NCBI GenBank assembly: GCA_027422505.1
Contig: JAPQWV010000127.1
Coordinates: forward strand, 310,001-374,000
Source of the DNA: Craterostigma plantagineum
Lineage: Eukaryota; Streptophyta; Magnoliopsida; Lamiales; Linderniaceae
Direction of reading: 5' to 3'
Length of the DNA stretch: 64,000 bases
Part shown: in pieces, positions 35,189-46,649 of the stretch
How positions within the stretch are numbered: the first letter of the stretch is position 1
Layout: every line of letters begins with the position of its first letter
Made by a program: the position numbers and the translations under genes
Notes under the pieces: generated by a model
What the model was told of the DNA's origin: nothing
Databases searched by the model: none
What the model saw: only the letters and a program-made list of their open reading frames with translations

Positions 35189-36925
35189 CTTTTTCCACAA
35201 GCTCACACCTATAAGATATTTTCTGGTAGTATATTCACTTCTTTAGCTCATATAGAACTCGATGCACAGTTACAGATACTAAAATTATGAATCGTGAATA
35301 AAATGACTCGATCAGCACGCCACATAGGCCAGTAACGAGGGATGGATTCACACGAAATATCAAAGCCTCAATCCATTGCCATCTGGAAAATAAGAACTAT
35401 TCTATTCCCCGTCCACATTCTTCGGCCAGAAATTGGAGTCAGTAAGCAAAACTAGAGGACGATTCAGGGTTTAACAGTGGTCTTGGCAGTCAGTAAACTG
35501 AAAAGTGGCAAATTTACTGACCAAAAATTTCGAGAACAATCAACGGACAATACACACAACAAGTAGGTAAATTCCAACGATATGCTTTCGCAAATAGCAG
35601 GGTTGGGTCCAATCATCTCCTCAAAACAGAAACAGAAGCGACAAACAAACACGTTTCTTCGATAGGAAAGCAATTTTCAGAATCAAAAAGAAGAACAATG
35701 ATCATCCATAAACAGCGTAGCCACATACCAACAACGTGCGCGTGCGAGCACCTCGGATGAAAATCTCCGATCCCCAATTGGATCAGCTGATTTCACTGGG
35801 CGTCCCACCTGATTGAATTCTCAGCTCAAAACCGGGAACAGAATTATATGAATTAAACAAAATTTAATCATGGGGAGGAGAAAAATCGAATAAATTATAA
35901 TTGGGGTTCTACTAATATTTGACGCTTTTTCCTGATTTATTCTGTTATTGCATTAGAAAGTTTCATTTTAAAAGGCAAATTAAAAGAAAAAAAATAAATC
36001 CAAAATCTAGTGAAGTATGATGATGCAGTGCAGAAAGAAGGTATATTTTAATTAAGGGCATATATGTCATTTGAAGCCAACAACAAACGTCAAGTATGAT
36101 GAAGAATGTTACGTAGATTGGAATTTAAAAAGTAACTATATTTAAACGAGAGATTTTTCAAATATCGAAATTACAGAAACCATATTTCCTTTTGCTCGTC
36201 TTCAATAACATGACAGCATCAAATCGACACTAGCCATCGTCCTTACTTCACTTTCTCAGTACATAATACATACACTTTTGGATATATATCGTTTCTGTAA
36301 TGAAAGTATACGTTGCATCGTACTGATATTCCATTTCTCTGGGGTTTCCCTTTCTCGGGTGAACCTTTTGTAGAACCTTTCCAAAAACCTTTTGTCTTGG
36401 TGATGTTTTATCAGTAATTTGGTCTGAACTGCGGCGATCGTGTTTGCGAGTAAGAAATCTCAGCTTTAAGTTTTTTGGGTGGGTTTTTTTTATTCTTTTT
36501 GGGCTTTAAGCTATTTTAGATTCGGTGTTTAGTTGTAACGAAGCTGCTGCTGCTACTTCCTGGGTAGTAGCTGATGTGTGAGAATATAGAGGTGAAGTAG
36601 TCGTTTAGCTTTACTATTGTTACGTTTTCTGTGTATCGATCTGATATTTCTCATTCCTTGTTTGATGATTCTTTGTTTTTCATGGTGATATTGCTAAATC
36701 TAAAGTCTTTTTGGTTGGTTCTGATTAATAAGTATAGAAAATTGCCTTAACTATGATCTGACCCTTTCTTTTTCAGAGTGGTGTCTAGTTTTTAGAGTTG
36801 CAATGCAGATTGCTTTGGGTTTACATGCTATGTTTATATATTGATGCATATTTCTTATTCATAGGGTGTTTGAGATTTGATTTATGAAAGTAGACCGAGC
36901 CTAGATTGCCCTTACCCAGAGAACG
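35189..36925. other. Intergenic and CIP7-like 5' leader
   Basis: AT-rich upstream DNA. The last 500 bp (about 36400-36925) probably hold the CIP7-like 5' UTR with one or more leader introns. No protein-coding gene is seen. Confidence 0.5.
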
Positions 36926-38660
36926 ATGATGAAGCCCAATGCACCTCTAGATTATGCTCTGTTTCAGCTGTCACCAAAGCGTACAAGGTTAGAAATGATT
37001 TTTTTTTCTTGTCTTTGTTTTGCGTGTTATTCTCGGTGAAATTATTTGCGTTATGTGGACATTTCTGGACAGTTGTGATTTGTTCGTTTCTATTGACGGG
37101 AACGAGGAGAAGATCGCTTCTGGAGTAGTTAAACCTTTCGCTGCTCATCTGAAGATTGTGGAAGAACACATTGCCTCTGCTTCATCGGTAGTTAAGCTTG
37201 AAGTTCGACGACATAAAAATTCTGAATCATGGTTTACCAGAGGAACACTTGAGAGGTTAGGAGTTCCACTGACTTCCATTGGAATCATGCCCAACCTAAA
37301 GAATTCACAAGTTTTATCAAATTCAGGTTTGTTCAGTTTGTTAGCACGCCTGAGGTGTTGGAACTAGTCAATATCTATGATTCTGAAATGTCACAGTTGG
37401 AAGCTGCTCGAAGAATATACTCACAGGTATATACTTGTTCATTAGCTATTTATTGTAAGAGGTAATGGTGTCGGTGTGAACCTGCAATCTGACGATCCAC
37501 ACGACCAATTTTCAGGGAGGAGATGGGTCTACAGTGAGAGCTTCAGATGATGGCACAAAGTATGAAATGATAACCTCATTTATGCATCCTAAGCTTACTT
37601 TTTTGACTTCTCTGCTTCGTTCAATAATACAGAAAAGAGCTTTTGAGAGCTATCGATGTGAGGCTCGTAGCTTTGCAGCAGAACCTGTCTTCTGCCTTTG
37701 GCCGTGCCTCTGCTGCTGGTTTCAATATCGACGCGGCCTCAGAGCTTCAAATATTTTCTGATGAGTTTGGTGCTCACCGCCTGAAGTAAGGACTCTTATC
37801 TTGTTATAATCATGGAGTTACTTATTGAAGTTTGAAATGTTTTTTTGTATAGAAGCATTTACACAAGAATTTTACACTTCATTGCGCAGCCCCTTATATG
37901 CATGGTTATATTAGAGCAGGCTTCTAAATCAACGACTCTGTTCTCAATTTCTTTAATTTGTTACGAATTTGTCTCCGTTTTTTCAGTGAAGCATGTAGCA
38001 AGTTCGTTTCATTATGGGATAGGCGACCCAACCTCATCGGTTCGAGGAAGTTTGGACAAGATGATCGGCTCGTCCGATCCTCCTATGGGTCAGACATGTC
38101 CATAGATGATGACTCACCTTCCTTACCACACTTAGAATGTCTGCAGCAACCCAACCCCTCTGTTACGACTACTTTCCCCTCGCATTGCTTTTCAAGTAGA
38201 GAATCCAACATTGAGAGGGATGATGATGGTGGTGGTGGTGGTGGTGGTGGTGGTGGTGGTGGTGGTGGTGATGATAAGGCACGTGAAAAAGTCCAAGAAA
38301 AAGATAATATCGATGATGTCCCAATTCCTGGACAAGAAGAAGCGAATCAGAAGAGTAGGCATGTAAGAAGGCTCAGTGTTCAGGACAGAATAAACATCTT
38401 CGAGAAGAAGCAAAAGGAAAATTCGGGGGGAAAACCTGCCACGGTGAAGTCAGTCGAGCTACGGAGGTTTTCTGATGTCTCACTGGCAGGTGCAGAGAAG
38501 GCAGTTTTAAGACGGTGGAGCGGAGCAAGTGATATGAGCATTGATTTGAGTGCTGAGAAGAAGGATGATGAAAGCCCCTTATGCACTCCATCGTCAGCTT
38601 TGGTTTCCCTAGATGCTGAAGTTTCGTCAAATTCGAACAATGATGCTGTAAAAACAACTT
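36926..38660 (+). CDS. CIP7: CIP7-like (COP1-interacting protein 7 family), 5' part
   Basis: CIP7-type proteins are nuclear plant proteins that interact with the photomorphogenesis repressor COP1. Exons: 36926-36987, 37074-37255, 37327-37425, about 37516-37559, 37631-37785 and 37987-38660. Conserved blocks in order: [97 protein letters not shown] and [18 protein letters not shown]. Downstream, exon 6 carries a poly-Gly run from a (GGT)n tract (38227-38270) and [18 protein letters not shown]. At 38660 the exon is cut by a Sirevirus element. The frame resumes at 47577 when the element and one target copy are left out, so the insertion is in coding sequence. Confidence 0.88.
38227..38270 (+). 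repeat. (GGT)n microsatellite encoding poly-Gly
   Basis: Around 14 GGT triplets in exon 6 of the CIP7-like gene give a run of glycines between acidic residues. It is in frame and expected to vary in length. Confidence 0.9.
38656..38660. repeat. 5-bp target-site duplication (aactt), left
   Basis: The sequence aactt precedes the LTR TG at 38661 and is repeated exactly at 47572-47576 after the second LTR. Confidence 0.9.
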
Positions 38661-39582
38661 TGTTAATGTTGACTAGCTCAGCTTTGACAATGTTGGGCTA
38701 ACATTTCAGCCAACATTGTTGTCTGTCAACATTCGATTTTATCTTTCATGCCCAAAACCGTTTAATCTTTTTTGTAGCTTTATTTACTGATATGCAGGAC
38801 GTGGTAAAGTGCTAAAACGAGTCCAAACCGTGTGGAAAGCGTGTGGAGTTGCTTGAACGAATTTAGGAAGTGCACTTACCATAAATAGAAGATTTGAAGA
38901 TCAAAAGAGATCAAGTCAAGCTACGACCAAGATTAGAAGATCTGAATATCAAGGAGATCCAGTCAATCAGTTTACCATAAATAGGAGATAAAGGATCGGC
39001 CAATGAGATGAGAAGATTCGAACTAAATATATACTATATTTAGGGAGATCTTCGAAGAGATATTTGAAGAGATATTCAAGGGATCTTTTTACCAATTCAA
39101 GAGGGAGCCAAGGTCTATAAATAAGAGTTATTTTCGAGCTGCAACTAGTGACTTTCGAGAGAGCTTTCAAGAAGTAACTTTGAGCAACATATTGAGCGAA
39201 AACGATGAGCGAAACACATATCGAGTTTGAGCGATTTTTACTTCTTGCGAGAGTTGCCTTTTAGTCTAGCTTTTCAGAGGTCGTGAGATCTTATAGGTTT
39301 AGAATCCTTTTTGATTCGTTCCGTTTGCTAGACTAGTTTTACCTATCTTTTTCGATAGTTTTGTAATCCATCTTTCTAGTGGATTTTTACCCCTTGGGGC
39401 TCGCAGCAAGTTATTTGACTTGCTGCACAAAAACATCTCTTGTGTTCGTTTCATTTTTATCACTAAGTTTCTATCATTTCCGCTGTGCTTTAAAAGTGAG
39501 TTCGAGTGTTAGCCCAACATCACGTCCAACATCAGTTTACAACTTAGTGTTTTTACATCCATTGTGTACGGGACCGCCTTCA
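38661..39582 (+). repeat. 5' LTR of the Sirevirus-type element
   Basis: A 922-bp LTR. It opens with a cluster of ATGTTG / CAACAT half-sites (38664-38735) and has a TATA-like ctataaataag at about 39114-39124. Confidence 0.94.
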
Positions 39583-39585
39583 AAG

Positions 39586-39597
39586 TGGTATCAGAGC
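39586..39597 (+). promoter_or_regulatory. Primer-binding site (tRNA-iMet)
   Basis: The sequence tggtatcagagc starts three bases after the 5' LTR. Confidence 0.9.
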
Positions 39598-39635
39598 TAA
39601 CGCTTGACGTCACTAAGCGCTTAAAATCCTCTACA

Positions 39636-41801
39636 ATGGATATTACCAGTTCCAACAACATCGGCAAAGTCCCTGTTCTTGACGGCACCAACTATGCGTA
39701 TTGGAGGGTCCGAGTTCGTCAGTGTATCAAGTCAATCGACGTGCGATCATGGGAAGCAGTACTTCACGGGTATACCCCACCAAGGACAGAACCTGATGCA
39801 GATGGCGAGGTTGTCGACAAACCGGTCGAACTATGGTCGGCAGCCGAGCGAAGCCTAGCAGAATTCAATGACAAGGCTCTCAACGCCATTTTCTCCACGG
39901 TGGATATCTTCATGTTTAAGATAATCCAGAACTGTACAACGGCCAAGAATGCGTGGGATCTGCTCGAAAGGTACTGTGAAGGTGATACAACGGTGCGAGA
40001 AACCAAACTACGCCTCCTCTTAAGCCAATTCGAGAATATCAGAATGAAGGAAGACGAGGATATTACAACGTACTTTGGGAAGCTTCTGACCATCTCCAGC
40101 GAGTGTGCCAGCCTAGGAGATCCTCTGTCAAACAAGGTATTAAATTCAAAAGCAATTCGTACACTAACAGAAAAATTTAATATGAAGGTGTCTGCGATCG
40201 AGGAGTCTCACAACCTAGCTACCATGGACTTCAACGTGTTGATGAACATTTTGAAAAATTATGAAACCAATCTTGAAGTCCAAAAGAGGGCCTCTCGTGG
40301 AAAGAGTCTCGCACTAGTGACCCAGCCATCCGATGAACTGATCGAGATCGACCCCAGAAACGCAGAAGACATGGCCATGGTGGTAAAGAAATTCGCGAAG
40401 TTTTTCAAGAAGAAGAATGTTGTGCAAAATGGTGGCCCAACATTCAGAAAAGGCCAGAATGCCAAGGCTGAACCTTCGTCAGCTCCTCCGTTCCCTAAAC
40501 GGAAACCTTTTGGGAGGCAAGATGGAAAGCCAAAGAAGAATATCAACTATGAGGCAGTTCGGTGTTTTGAATGCCAAGGTTGGGGCCATTTTGCCAACGA
40601 ATGTGCCAACACCATTCGCAAACGTGGAGGTAAAGTCATGTGGATCGATCTGTCAGACGAGGAAGAGGAAGATGAAGAAGAAGAGCCTAAGCAATCATCC
40701 GTGATCATTCAGTCATTTTCTGACGACGAAGAAGATGAAGATAATCAAATCGGCCTTACTGCGGTAACTGATGTTGAGCCAACATCTGACTCAACATCTG
40801 TAAAACATATCATTTTTGATTATGATGATTCAAACTGTCTTGATGGTCTTTTGAGTTGTGATGATACAGAAACTGAGACAGAGTGTGGTGAAGAAGCTGT
40901 TAAGCAGTTGACATCACAATATGAAGTAGAAAAGACGATCAACTCACAACTTCGTGCCACGGTGAAATTACTGTCCGAGGAAAATGAGAAAAACGAGAAG
41001 GTCATTGAAGGTCTAATGGATGGCATGAACAAGTTGGAAGCCGCTTTGACACGAAAGGACAGGGAAATAGACGCACTTCAAAAGCGACTCAATGAGGCCG
41101 ACAAAACTTTTGCTAAATGGAATAAGAGCAAAACCAGCCATGAAGAGGTACTATCTATTGGTATTACAGTTAAACAAGGTCTAGGCTATATCTATAAATC
41201 TGCTCATGATAGTACTAAACCCTTGACCTATGAGAAGCCTAAGATTGTATTTGTTAAAGCTCAATCCATAAATGACGAAGTTACGAATCCTAAAGAGAGT
41301 CCCGAGCATGTTACCCCTAAAACTCATGAAAAATCCTTTGTATGTGAACACTGTAAGAAATCAGGTCACTTAAAATCACACTGCTGGAAATTGAAGAGAG
41401 AGATTTCTGCCAAGAAATCGATGTCAGCTGAGATGTTACCCAACATGTCGGTCAACATTGAGAAATCAGTGTTGAAGGATGTGGTTGGAGAGAAATCAGC
41501 CGGCGCTTCTTCGAATTCTAGTAAACAGAATGTGGCTAAATCTTCTAAGAAAGCTTGGATTAGGAAATCAGGGGATAAAAGTCTTGTTGTGTATACCTCT
41601 TTGCGAGCTAACGTTACAGGTTCATGGTACTTCGATAGCGGGTGTTCCCGACATATGACGGGTACCAAAGAGTATCTCAGTGATTACACGCCTTTAAGGA
41701 GTGGATCTGTGACTTTCGGAGGTGGTTCCAAAGGCCGAATTCTCGGCGAGGCAGACTCAATGTCCCTGACTTTCCCAAGCTTAGCAACGTACTCCATGTA
41801 G
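39636..41801 (+). CDS. Retrotransposon gag and protease region
   Basis: This is the element's structural polyprotein start, from ATG 39636. It has a UBN2-type gag domain (NYAYWRVRVRQCIKSID, AKNAWDLLERYCEGDTTVRE) and a CCHC zinc knuckle CFECQGWGHFANEC. Acidic, coiled-coil-like sequence follows (about 40900-41120), then a second knuckle CEHCKKSGHLKSHC, as in Sirevirus gag. The aspartic protease motif follows (WYFDSGCSRHMTG, where the D-S-G triad is seen). The frame ends at 41801, shortly after a point where one G appears to be missing from a G run (about 41750), while integrase continues in another frame. The earlier in-frame codons from 39564 lie across the LTR and primer site and are not used. 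Confidence 0.92.
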   Translation: MDITSSNNIGKVPVLDGTNYAYWRVRVRQCIKSIDVRSWEAVLHGYTPPRTEPDADGEVVDKPVELWSAAERSLAEFNDKALNAIFSTVDIFMFKIIQNCTTAKNAWDLLERYCEGDTTVRETKLRLLLSQFENIRMKEDEDITTYFGKLLTISSECASLGDPLSNKVLNSKAIRTLTEKFNMKVSAIEESHNLATMDFNVLMNILKNYETNLEVQKRASRGKSLALVTQPSDELIEIDPRNAEDMAMVVKKFAKFFKKKNVVQNGGPTFRKGQNAKAEPSSAPPFPKRKPFGRQDGKPKKNINYEAVRCFECQGWGHFANECANTIRKRGGKVMWIDLSDEEEEDEEEEPKQSSVIIQSFSDDEEDEDNQIGLTAVTDVEPTSDSTSVKHIIFDYDDSNCLDGLLSCDDTETETECGEEAVKQLTSQYEVEKTINSQLRATVKLLSEENEKNEKVIEGLMDGMNKLEAALTRKDREIDALQKRLNEADKTFAKWNKSKTSHEEVLSIGITVKQGLGYIYKSAHDSTKPLTYEKPKIVFVKAQSINDEVTNPKESPEHVTPKTHEKSFVCEHCKKSGHLKSHCWKLKREISAKKSMSAEMLPNMSVNIEKSVLKDVVGEKSAGASSNSSKQNVAKSSKKAWIRKSGDKSLVVYTSLRANVTGSWYFDSGCSRHMTGTKEYLSDYTPLRSGSVTFGGGSKGRILGEADSMSLTFPSLATYSM

Positions 41802-41884
41802 AAGGACTTGTCGCGAATCTGATCAGCATAAGTCAGCTGTGCGACGATGACCTGGAGGTAAGATTTAATAAGGAGTGTTGTGAA

Positions 41885-44746
41885 GTGTTTAACCGAAATT
41901 CTGTTTTAGTGATGGCAGGAAAAAGATCTAGCGACAATTGTTACCTAGTTGGTGACAAATCTGGTGAGAAAGACGTGTGCCAGCTTTCAAAGGCCGAGGA
42001 TGATGTTGTTCTTTGGCATTACAAATTGGGCCACGTCAACTACAGAACATTGGAGCAACTTATCAAACATGACGCAATCAGAGGCATTCCTAAGCTTAAG
42101 GAGTTTGGTAAGGTTGTATGTGAGTCGTGTTTGAAGGGTAAGCAAACACATGTTAGTCACAATGTTGACCAACAAGCTGCCCAACATTTTAAAACTGCTC
42201 ACTGTTTTCAGTTGATTCACATGGATTTGATGGGTCCTATGGAAGTTGATAGCATAGGGGGTAGAAAGTATGCTTATGTGCTCGTGGATGATTTCTCTAG
42301 ATATGCATGGATTTTCTTTCTTAGGGAAAAATCAGAGTCGGTCGATTTTTTCGAAAAGTTCTGTGCTATGATCCGAAACAATTTCAGTGCTACTATTTTT
42401 CGCATTAGGTCTGATCATGGTAGAGAGTTTGAGAATCAATTTTTTGATGAATTCTGTGATAAGAAAGGAATTGTGCATGAGTATTCGTCTCCTAAGACAC
42501 CCCAACAAAATGGGGTTGCCGAAAGGAAGAATAGGACTTTGCAAGAAATGGCTAGGGTCATGCTACTATCTAAGAATGTGTCTAAACGTTTTTGGGCTGA
42601 AGCTTTGCATACAGCATGTCACATTTCGAATCGTGTATTTTTTAGGCATGGTACAAAGAAAACCCCGTATGAATTGTTAAATGGTAAGAAGCCTACGGTC
42701 AAATATTTTCATGTCTTTGGATGCTTTTGTTACATGCTTAATGACCGTGAATATTTGACTAAGTTTGATTCGAAGAGTGACAAATGCATATTTCTAGGAT
42801 ACTCGTCTAACAGTCGTGCCTATCGTGTTTACAACTTGCGTTTGAAATCTGTTCAAGAATCAGTGAACGTCGTGTTTGATGATGTTACTGATCTTAGCAA
42901 CATGCCTCCTCAAGTTGACATTGCAGATGTTATACAAGCCAGAAACGAATCAGAGGAGTCTGCGGATGATAATGTTGAGCCAACATTGGACTCAACATCT
43001 GTACCAGAACAGAACGATGAAGCTGGTCCTAGCGAAGTGCGACGTGATCCGCCAGCTAAGATTCAGAAAAACCATCCCACTGATCTAATAATTGGAGACA
43101 TGAATGAAGGAAGGAAGACAAGAGACAAACCACGAAAGGATTACAAGTCTATGGTAAGAAATGCGTGTATGAATTCACTATACGCTGAGGTACGTTTTAA
43201 CTGCTTTGTTTCTGAGATAGAACCCAAGAATGTCCTTGAAGCTCTCAAGGATAATTGTTGGATAAATGCGATGCAAGAGGAACTCTTGCAGTTCGAGAAA
43301 AACCAAGTTTGGACATTAGTGCCACGGCCGAAAGACATTAATGTCATAGGCACTAAGTGGATATTTAAGAATAAATCTGATGAACTTGGTAGGGTTGTTA
43401 GAAATAAGGCACGTTTAGTAGCTCAGGGTTACACACAAGTTGAAGGAATAGATTTTGATGAGACGTTTGCTCCCGTTGCTAGGCTAGAATCTATTAGACT
43501 TTTGTTAGCTATTGCATGTTGGCTTAACATTACATTACATCAAATGGATGTTAAGGGTGCTTTCTTGAATGGGTATATTGATAAGGAAATCTATGTCGAA
43601 CAACCTAAAGGGTTCGAAGATCCCCATTATCCTAACCATGTTTTTAAGTTGCAGAAAGCATTGTACGGGTTGAAGCAAGCGCCTCGAGCGTGGTATGCAA
43701 GGTTAGCAACATTTTTGCTTGAGTTCGGTTTCACTCGAGGTGAGGCGGATCGTACTCTTTTTGTTAAGAGGGTCGGATCCGATATTTTGATTGCTCAAGT
43801 ATATGTTGATGACATTGTATTTGGTTCAAGCTCACAAGTTTTATTAGATCAGTTTGTGCAGGCAATGAACACTACATTTGAGATGTCGATGATAGGCGAA
43901 TTAACCTATTTTCTAGGTTTGCAGATTAAGCAAAGTAGTGACGGGATCTTTATGTCCCAAGAAAAATATGCCAAAAACACTGTCAAGAAGTTCGGATTGG
44001 ACACGGCTAAGGTAATGAAAACGCCCATGGGTTCCTCGCAAAATGTAAGTAAAGACAATGTTGGGCAGAATGTTGACCCAACATTGTACCGATCTATGAT
44101 AGGCAGTTTGTTGTACTTATCTGCAAGTAGACCTGATATCATGTATAGTGTTTGCGTATGTGCTAGATATCAATCTGAACCTAAGGTTTCGCATCTGAAT
44201 GCGGTTAAACGAATTCTTCGTTATGTGAGTGGATCTTGTAGCCTAGGATTATGGTTCTCCAAAGATACTAATTTGAGTCTTGTAGGCTATAGCGATGCTG
44301 ACTGGGCTGGTGACGAGGATGACCGCAAGAGCACAAGTGGTGGCTGTTTCTTCTTAGGTAATAACTTAGTTGCATGGTATAGCAAGAAACAAAATTGTGT
44401 GTCTTTATCTACTGCTGAGTCCGAATATGTTGCGGCAGGTAGTTGTTGCACGCAATTATTGTGGTTGAATAGTATGTTATGTGACTATGGGTTAGAGTGC
44501 GAATATGTGCTTATGTATTGTGATAACCTTAGTGCCATTAACATTTCTAGGAATCCCATCCAACACTCTCGTACAAAGCATATAGATATTAGGCATCATT
44601 TTCTGAGAGATATGGTTGAAAAAGAGTTAGTCCGCATTGAGCATATAGACACTAAGAATCAGTTAGCAGACATTTTTACGAAAGCATTGGATTCTGAAAG
44701 GTTCTCGGACCTGAAGAAATCCGTAGGTTTGCACATGTTAGTTTAA
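41885..44746 (+). CDS. Retrotransposon integrase, reverse transcriptase and RNase H
   Basis: 953 codons, open throughout. In order: GAG-pre-integrase (LWHYKLGHVNYRTLEQL, CESCLKGKQTH, i.e. an HHCC-type zinc site) and the integrase core with its D,D,E residues (HMDLMGPM, RSDHGREFEN, QQNGVAERKNRT). Next is the copia RT (NCWINAMQEELLQFEKNQVW, TLHQMDVKGAFLNGYI, LYGLKQAPRAWY, YVDDIVFGSS as the YxDD site), and last RNase H (SDADWAGDEDDRKSTSG, SLSTAESEYVA, RTKHIDIRHHFLRD). The real coding frame begins further upstream in the polyprotein; the Met at 41885 is internal. All catalytic residues I looked for are present. Confidence 0.95.
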   Translation: MFNRNSVLVMAGKRSSDNCYLVGDKSGEKDVCQLSKAEDDVVLWHYKLGHVNYRTLEQLIKHDAIRGIPKLKEFGKVVCESCLKGKQTHVSHNVDQQAAQHFKTAHCFQLIHMDLMGPMEVDSIGGRKYAYVLVDDFSRYAWIFFLREKSESVDFFEKFCAMIRNNFSATIFRIRSDHGREFENQFFDEFCDKKGIVHEYSSPKTPQQNGVAERKNRTLQEMARVMLLSKNVSKRFWAEALHTACHISNRVFFRHGTKKTPYELLNGKKPTVKYFHVFGCFCYMLNDREYLTKFDSKSDKCIFLGYSSNSRAYRVYNLRLKSVQESVNVVFDDVTDLSNMPPQVDIADVIQARNESEESADDNVEPTLDSTSVPEQNDEAGPSEVRRDPPAKIQKNHPTDLIIGDMNEGRKTRDKPRKDYKSMVRNACMNSLYAEVRFNCFVSEIEPKNVLEALKDNCWINAMQEELLQFEKNQVWTLVPRPKDINVIGTKWIFKNKSDELGRVVRNKARLVAQGYTQVEGIDFDETFAPVARLESIRLLLAIACWLNITLHQMDVKGAFLNGYIDKEIYVEQPKGFEDPHYPNHVFKLQKALYGLKQAPRAWYARLATFLLEFGFTRGEADRTLFVKRVGSDILIAQVYVDDIVFGSSSQVLLDQFVQAMNTTFEMSMIGELTYFLGLQIKQSSDGIFMSQEKYAKNTVKKFGLDTAKVMKTPMGSSQNVSKDNVGQNVDPTLYRSMIGSLLYLSASRPDIMYSVCVCARYQSEPKVSHLNAVKRILRYVSGSCSLGLWFSKDTNLSLVGYSDADWAGDEDDRKSTSGGCFFLGNNLVAWYSKKQNCVSLSTAESEYVAAGSCCTQLLWLNSMLCDYGLECEYVLMYCDNLSAINISRNPIQHSRTKHIDIRHHFLRDMVEKELVRIEHIDTKNQLADIFTKALDSERFSDLKKSVGLHMLV

Positions 44747-44897
44747 ATGTTGGTCCAACATTTGGATCAACGTAGCATATGTCGATTTTGATAGTTGCTG
44801 CTTTAATGTTTGGTCTAATATTCTGTTCTGTTTTCCTGTGAAATGACTTGATTCTTCTTGATTGGTCCCTAAATGAACCCGACCCCTCTTTTATAGG

Positions 44898-45089
44898 CTC
44901 TTGGTAATACGTCCCTAGGTACACGGCATTCGCTGTGACGATGTACTCTTTGCGACTGAAAACCAATCCTTTTTGTGATTAGCATGCTTATAAACTCTCT
45001 GCTAGATATAGGCTCTCGGTAATAAAATTCCTTAGGTACACGGCATTCGCGGTGACGATGTATACTATGCGACAAAAAGCCGATCCTTG
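44898..45089 (+). repeat. Duplicated 75-bp block in the Sirevirus 3' region
   Basis: Two similar copies, starting ggctcttggtaatacg (44898) and ggctctcggtaataaa (45011), share taggtacacggcattcgc, then gtgacgatgta and an ending near atcctt. Copies differ at scattered sites, so the duplication is older than the insertion. Confidence 0.8.
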
Positions 45090-46635
45090 AGGCAAGGGAG
45101 TATAAGGGCAGTGCATAAATTCGGTTGGATATTTGAGGTGAAAGGGTAGAAATAAGGGGAACTGATTTTGAGAAGAATTAAGCAGAAAAGTCTAGGATTA
45201 CGGAATTAGAATGTTGAGTCAAATGTTAGGGCAACATGTTTGACTGTCAGTTCGATATTGCTACATTGTGTGCTTTCGTTTTGTTCGTGTCTGTCTTTAG
45301 TACTGTTTTAGTCTTGTGTGTCTAGTTTAGTTATCTCTCAGAATTGCATTAGAAACTCTCGAAGAACAGCTCTTTACACTTGTCTCTATGTGTTCATCAA
45401 CGTCGCTCAATCGGTGAGTATTTCTTGATTCTACTTTGACTTTTGATTTAGGTCTTTCTTTGGTTGAATCATGATTCGAAGTGCTCCTATTAACTCGCAT
45501 TACTTAGTCTTCGAACTGCTTTTATATGCTCACATGAAGAATGAGTCAATTTACTATTTTTAGCTTCATCGTGACTTAGACTCCATATTTGCTCCTATGT
45601 GCTCGCGTGTTTGGTTTGGAAATATACTATTTTTAGCTCCATGATTTAATTAGGCGGTTTGTGAACCTATTTAGCACTCAATATGTGTCCAACGATTATT
45701 TTCTCAGTCACATTTTCTCCACTATCTGCGATTTTCTGTTAGTGGTGTGTGGTATTTGTAATCGTTGAAACATGCGTATATGAAGTGATTTGATTGATCG
45801 AATCTTTTATTCACAAACCCTAGCTCCTTAACCGACCTCATTTCTCTCTGCCCCCGAATTACTCTCATCTCAATTTCTTTTGGATTTATCTTTGATTTCT
45901 TTATGGGAACTAACTTGTTTCTGAGTCTCAGAATGTTGACCCAGATGTTAGTCCCACATTTACCTCAACATCTGCAAGTTGGCTAACAGAGAAGTTCTGT
46001 GAGTTTTTTTCTCTTTCTTCCCAAAAAGGGGGAGAAGGTTGTGCAGATAAAAAGGGGGAGATAAGAAAATTCAGGGGGAGCAGAATAAGGAACCGAACAA
46101 ACAGGGGGAGCTGACCAAGAAGGAGAAGCAGTCGAGAAAGCGTTAGAAGGAAACTCCATACTCCATTGAGAGTGAAACTCTGATTCTTTCTCTTTTGCAT
46201 GCATAATTGATTTTTTTTCTCTGATTTTGTATGTCGAGAAATGTTTTTACTACATGCATGCTGATTTGCATCTCCGATATGTTTACATGTGTGCCCGCTT
46301 ACATGCCGGATATTTATATTTTGCAGATTCGCCTAAAGATCGTTTCTTTTTACATGCGTGACTTTATGGTTATTTTGTGCATGCTGATCTGGTTAATTCT
46401 ACTTGTGTGACCATGTGGTTTTCCGGCATGCGTATGAACTGTTTATATTGTGCAGACGTTTAACTTAAGACCTTGTTATGGCTATGTACTATTGTCGTAG
46501 TACTTTGAATAGTTCAATCGCTATTCTGTTTGCGTCTACTCTAACCATCTTTTAATGTTTTTGTGGTTGAGTAGATTTTGCCTTCAGGGGGAGTTTTGGA
46601 ACTTTTAAATCTGCACGGGTTTTGGGAAGAAAGAT

Positions 46636-46649
46636 AAAAAGGGGGAGAT
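46636..46649 (+). promoter_or_regulatory. Polypurine tract
   Basis: The run aaaaagggggagat lies directly upstream of the 3' LTR. Similar blocks at about 46025, 46050, 46074, 46104 and 46587 are probable additional tracts, as described for Sireviruses. Confidence 0.8.

Larger units (their letters stand above)
44747..46649 (+). other. Sirevirus 3' non-coding region
   Basis: 1.9 kb between pol and the 3' LTR with no frame of note. It contains two copies of a 75-bp repeat (44898-44970 and 45011-45089), several ATGTTG...CAACAT motifs (44746, 45211, 45932) and five or six gggggag purine blocks (46027 to 46647). An env-like gene found in some Sireviruses is not seen. Confidence 0.8.

Noticed and set aside
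38967..39600. Small frames inside the LTRs (also at 46956-47586)
   Set aside because: Occur identically in both LTRs and match no protein family.
41700..41890. Programmed frameshift between protease and integrase of the Sirevirus
   Set aside because: The break fits a lost base in a G run like those in unrelated genes; no slippery heptamer or stop-readthrough context is seen, and the offset region continues coding without overlap design.
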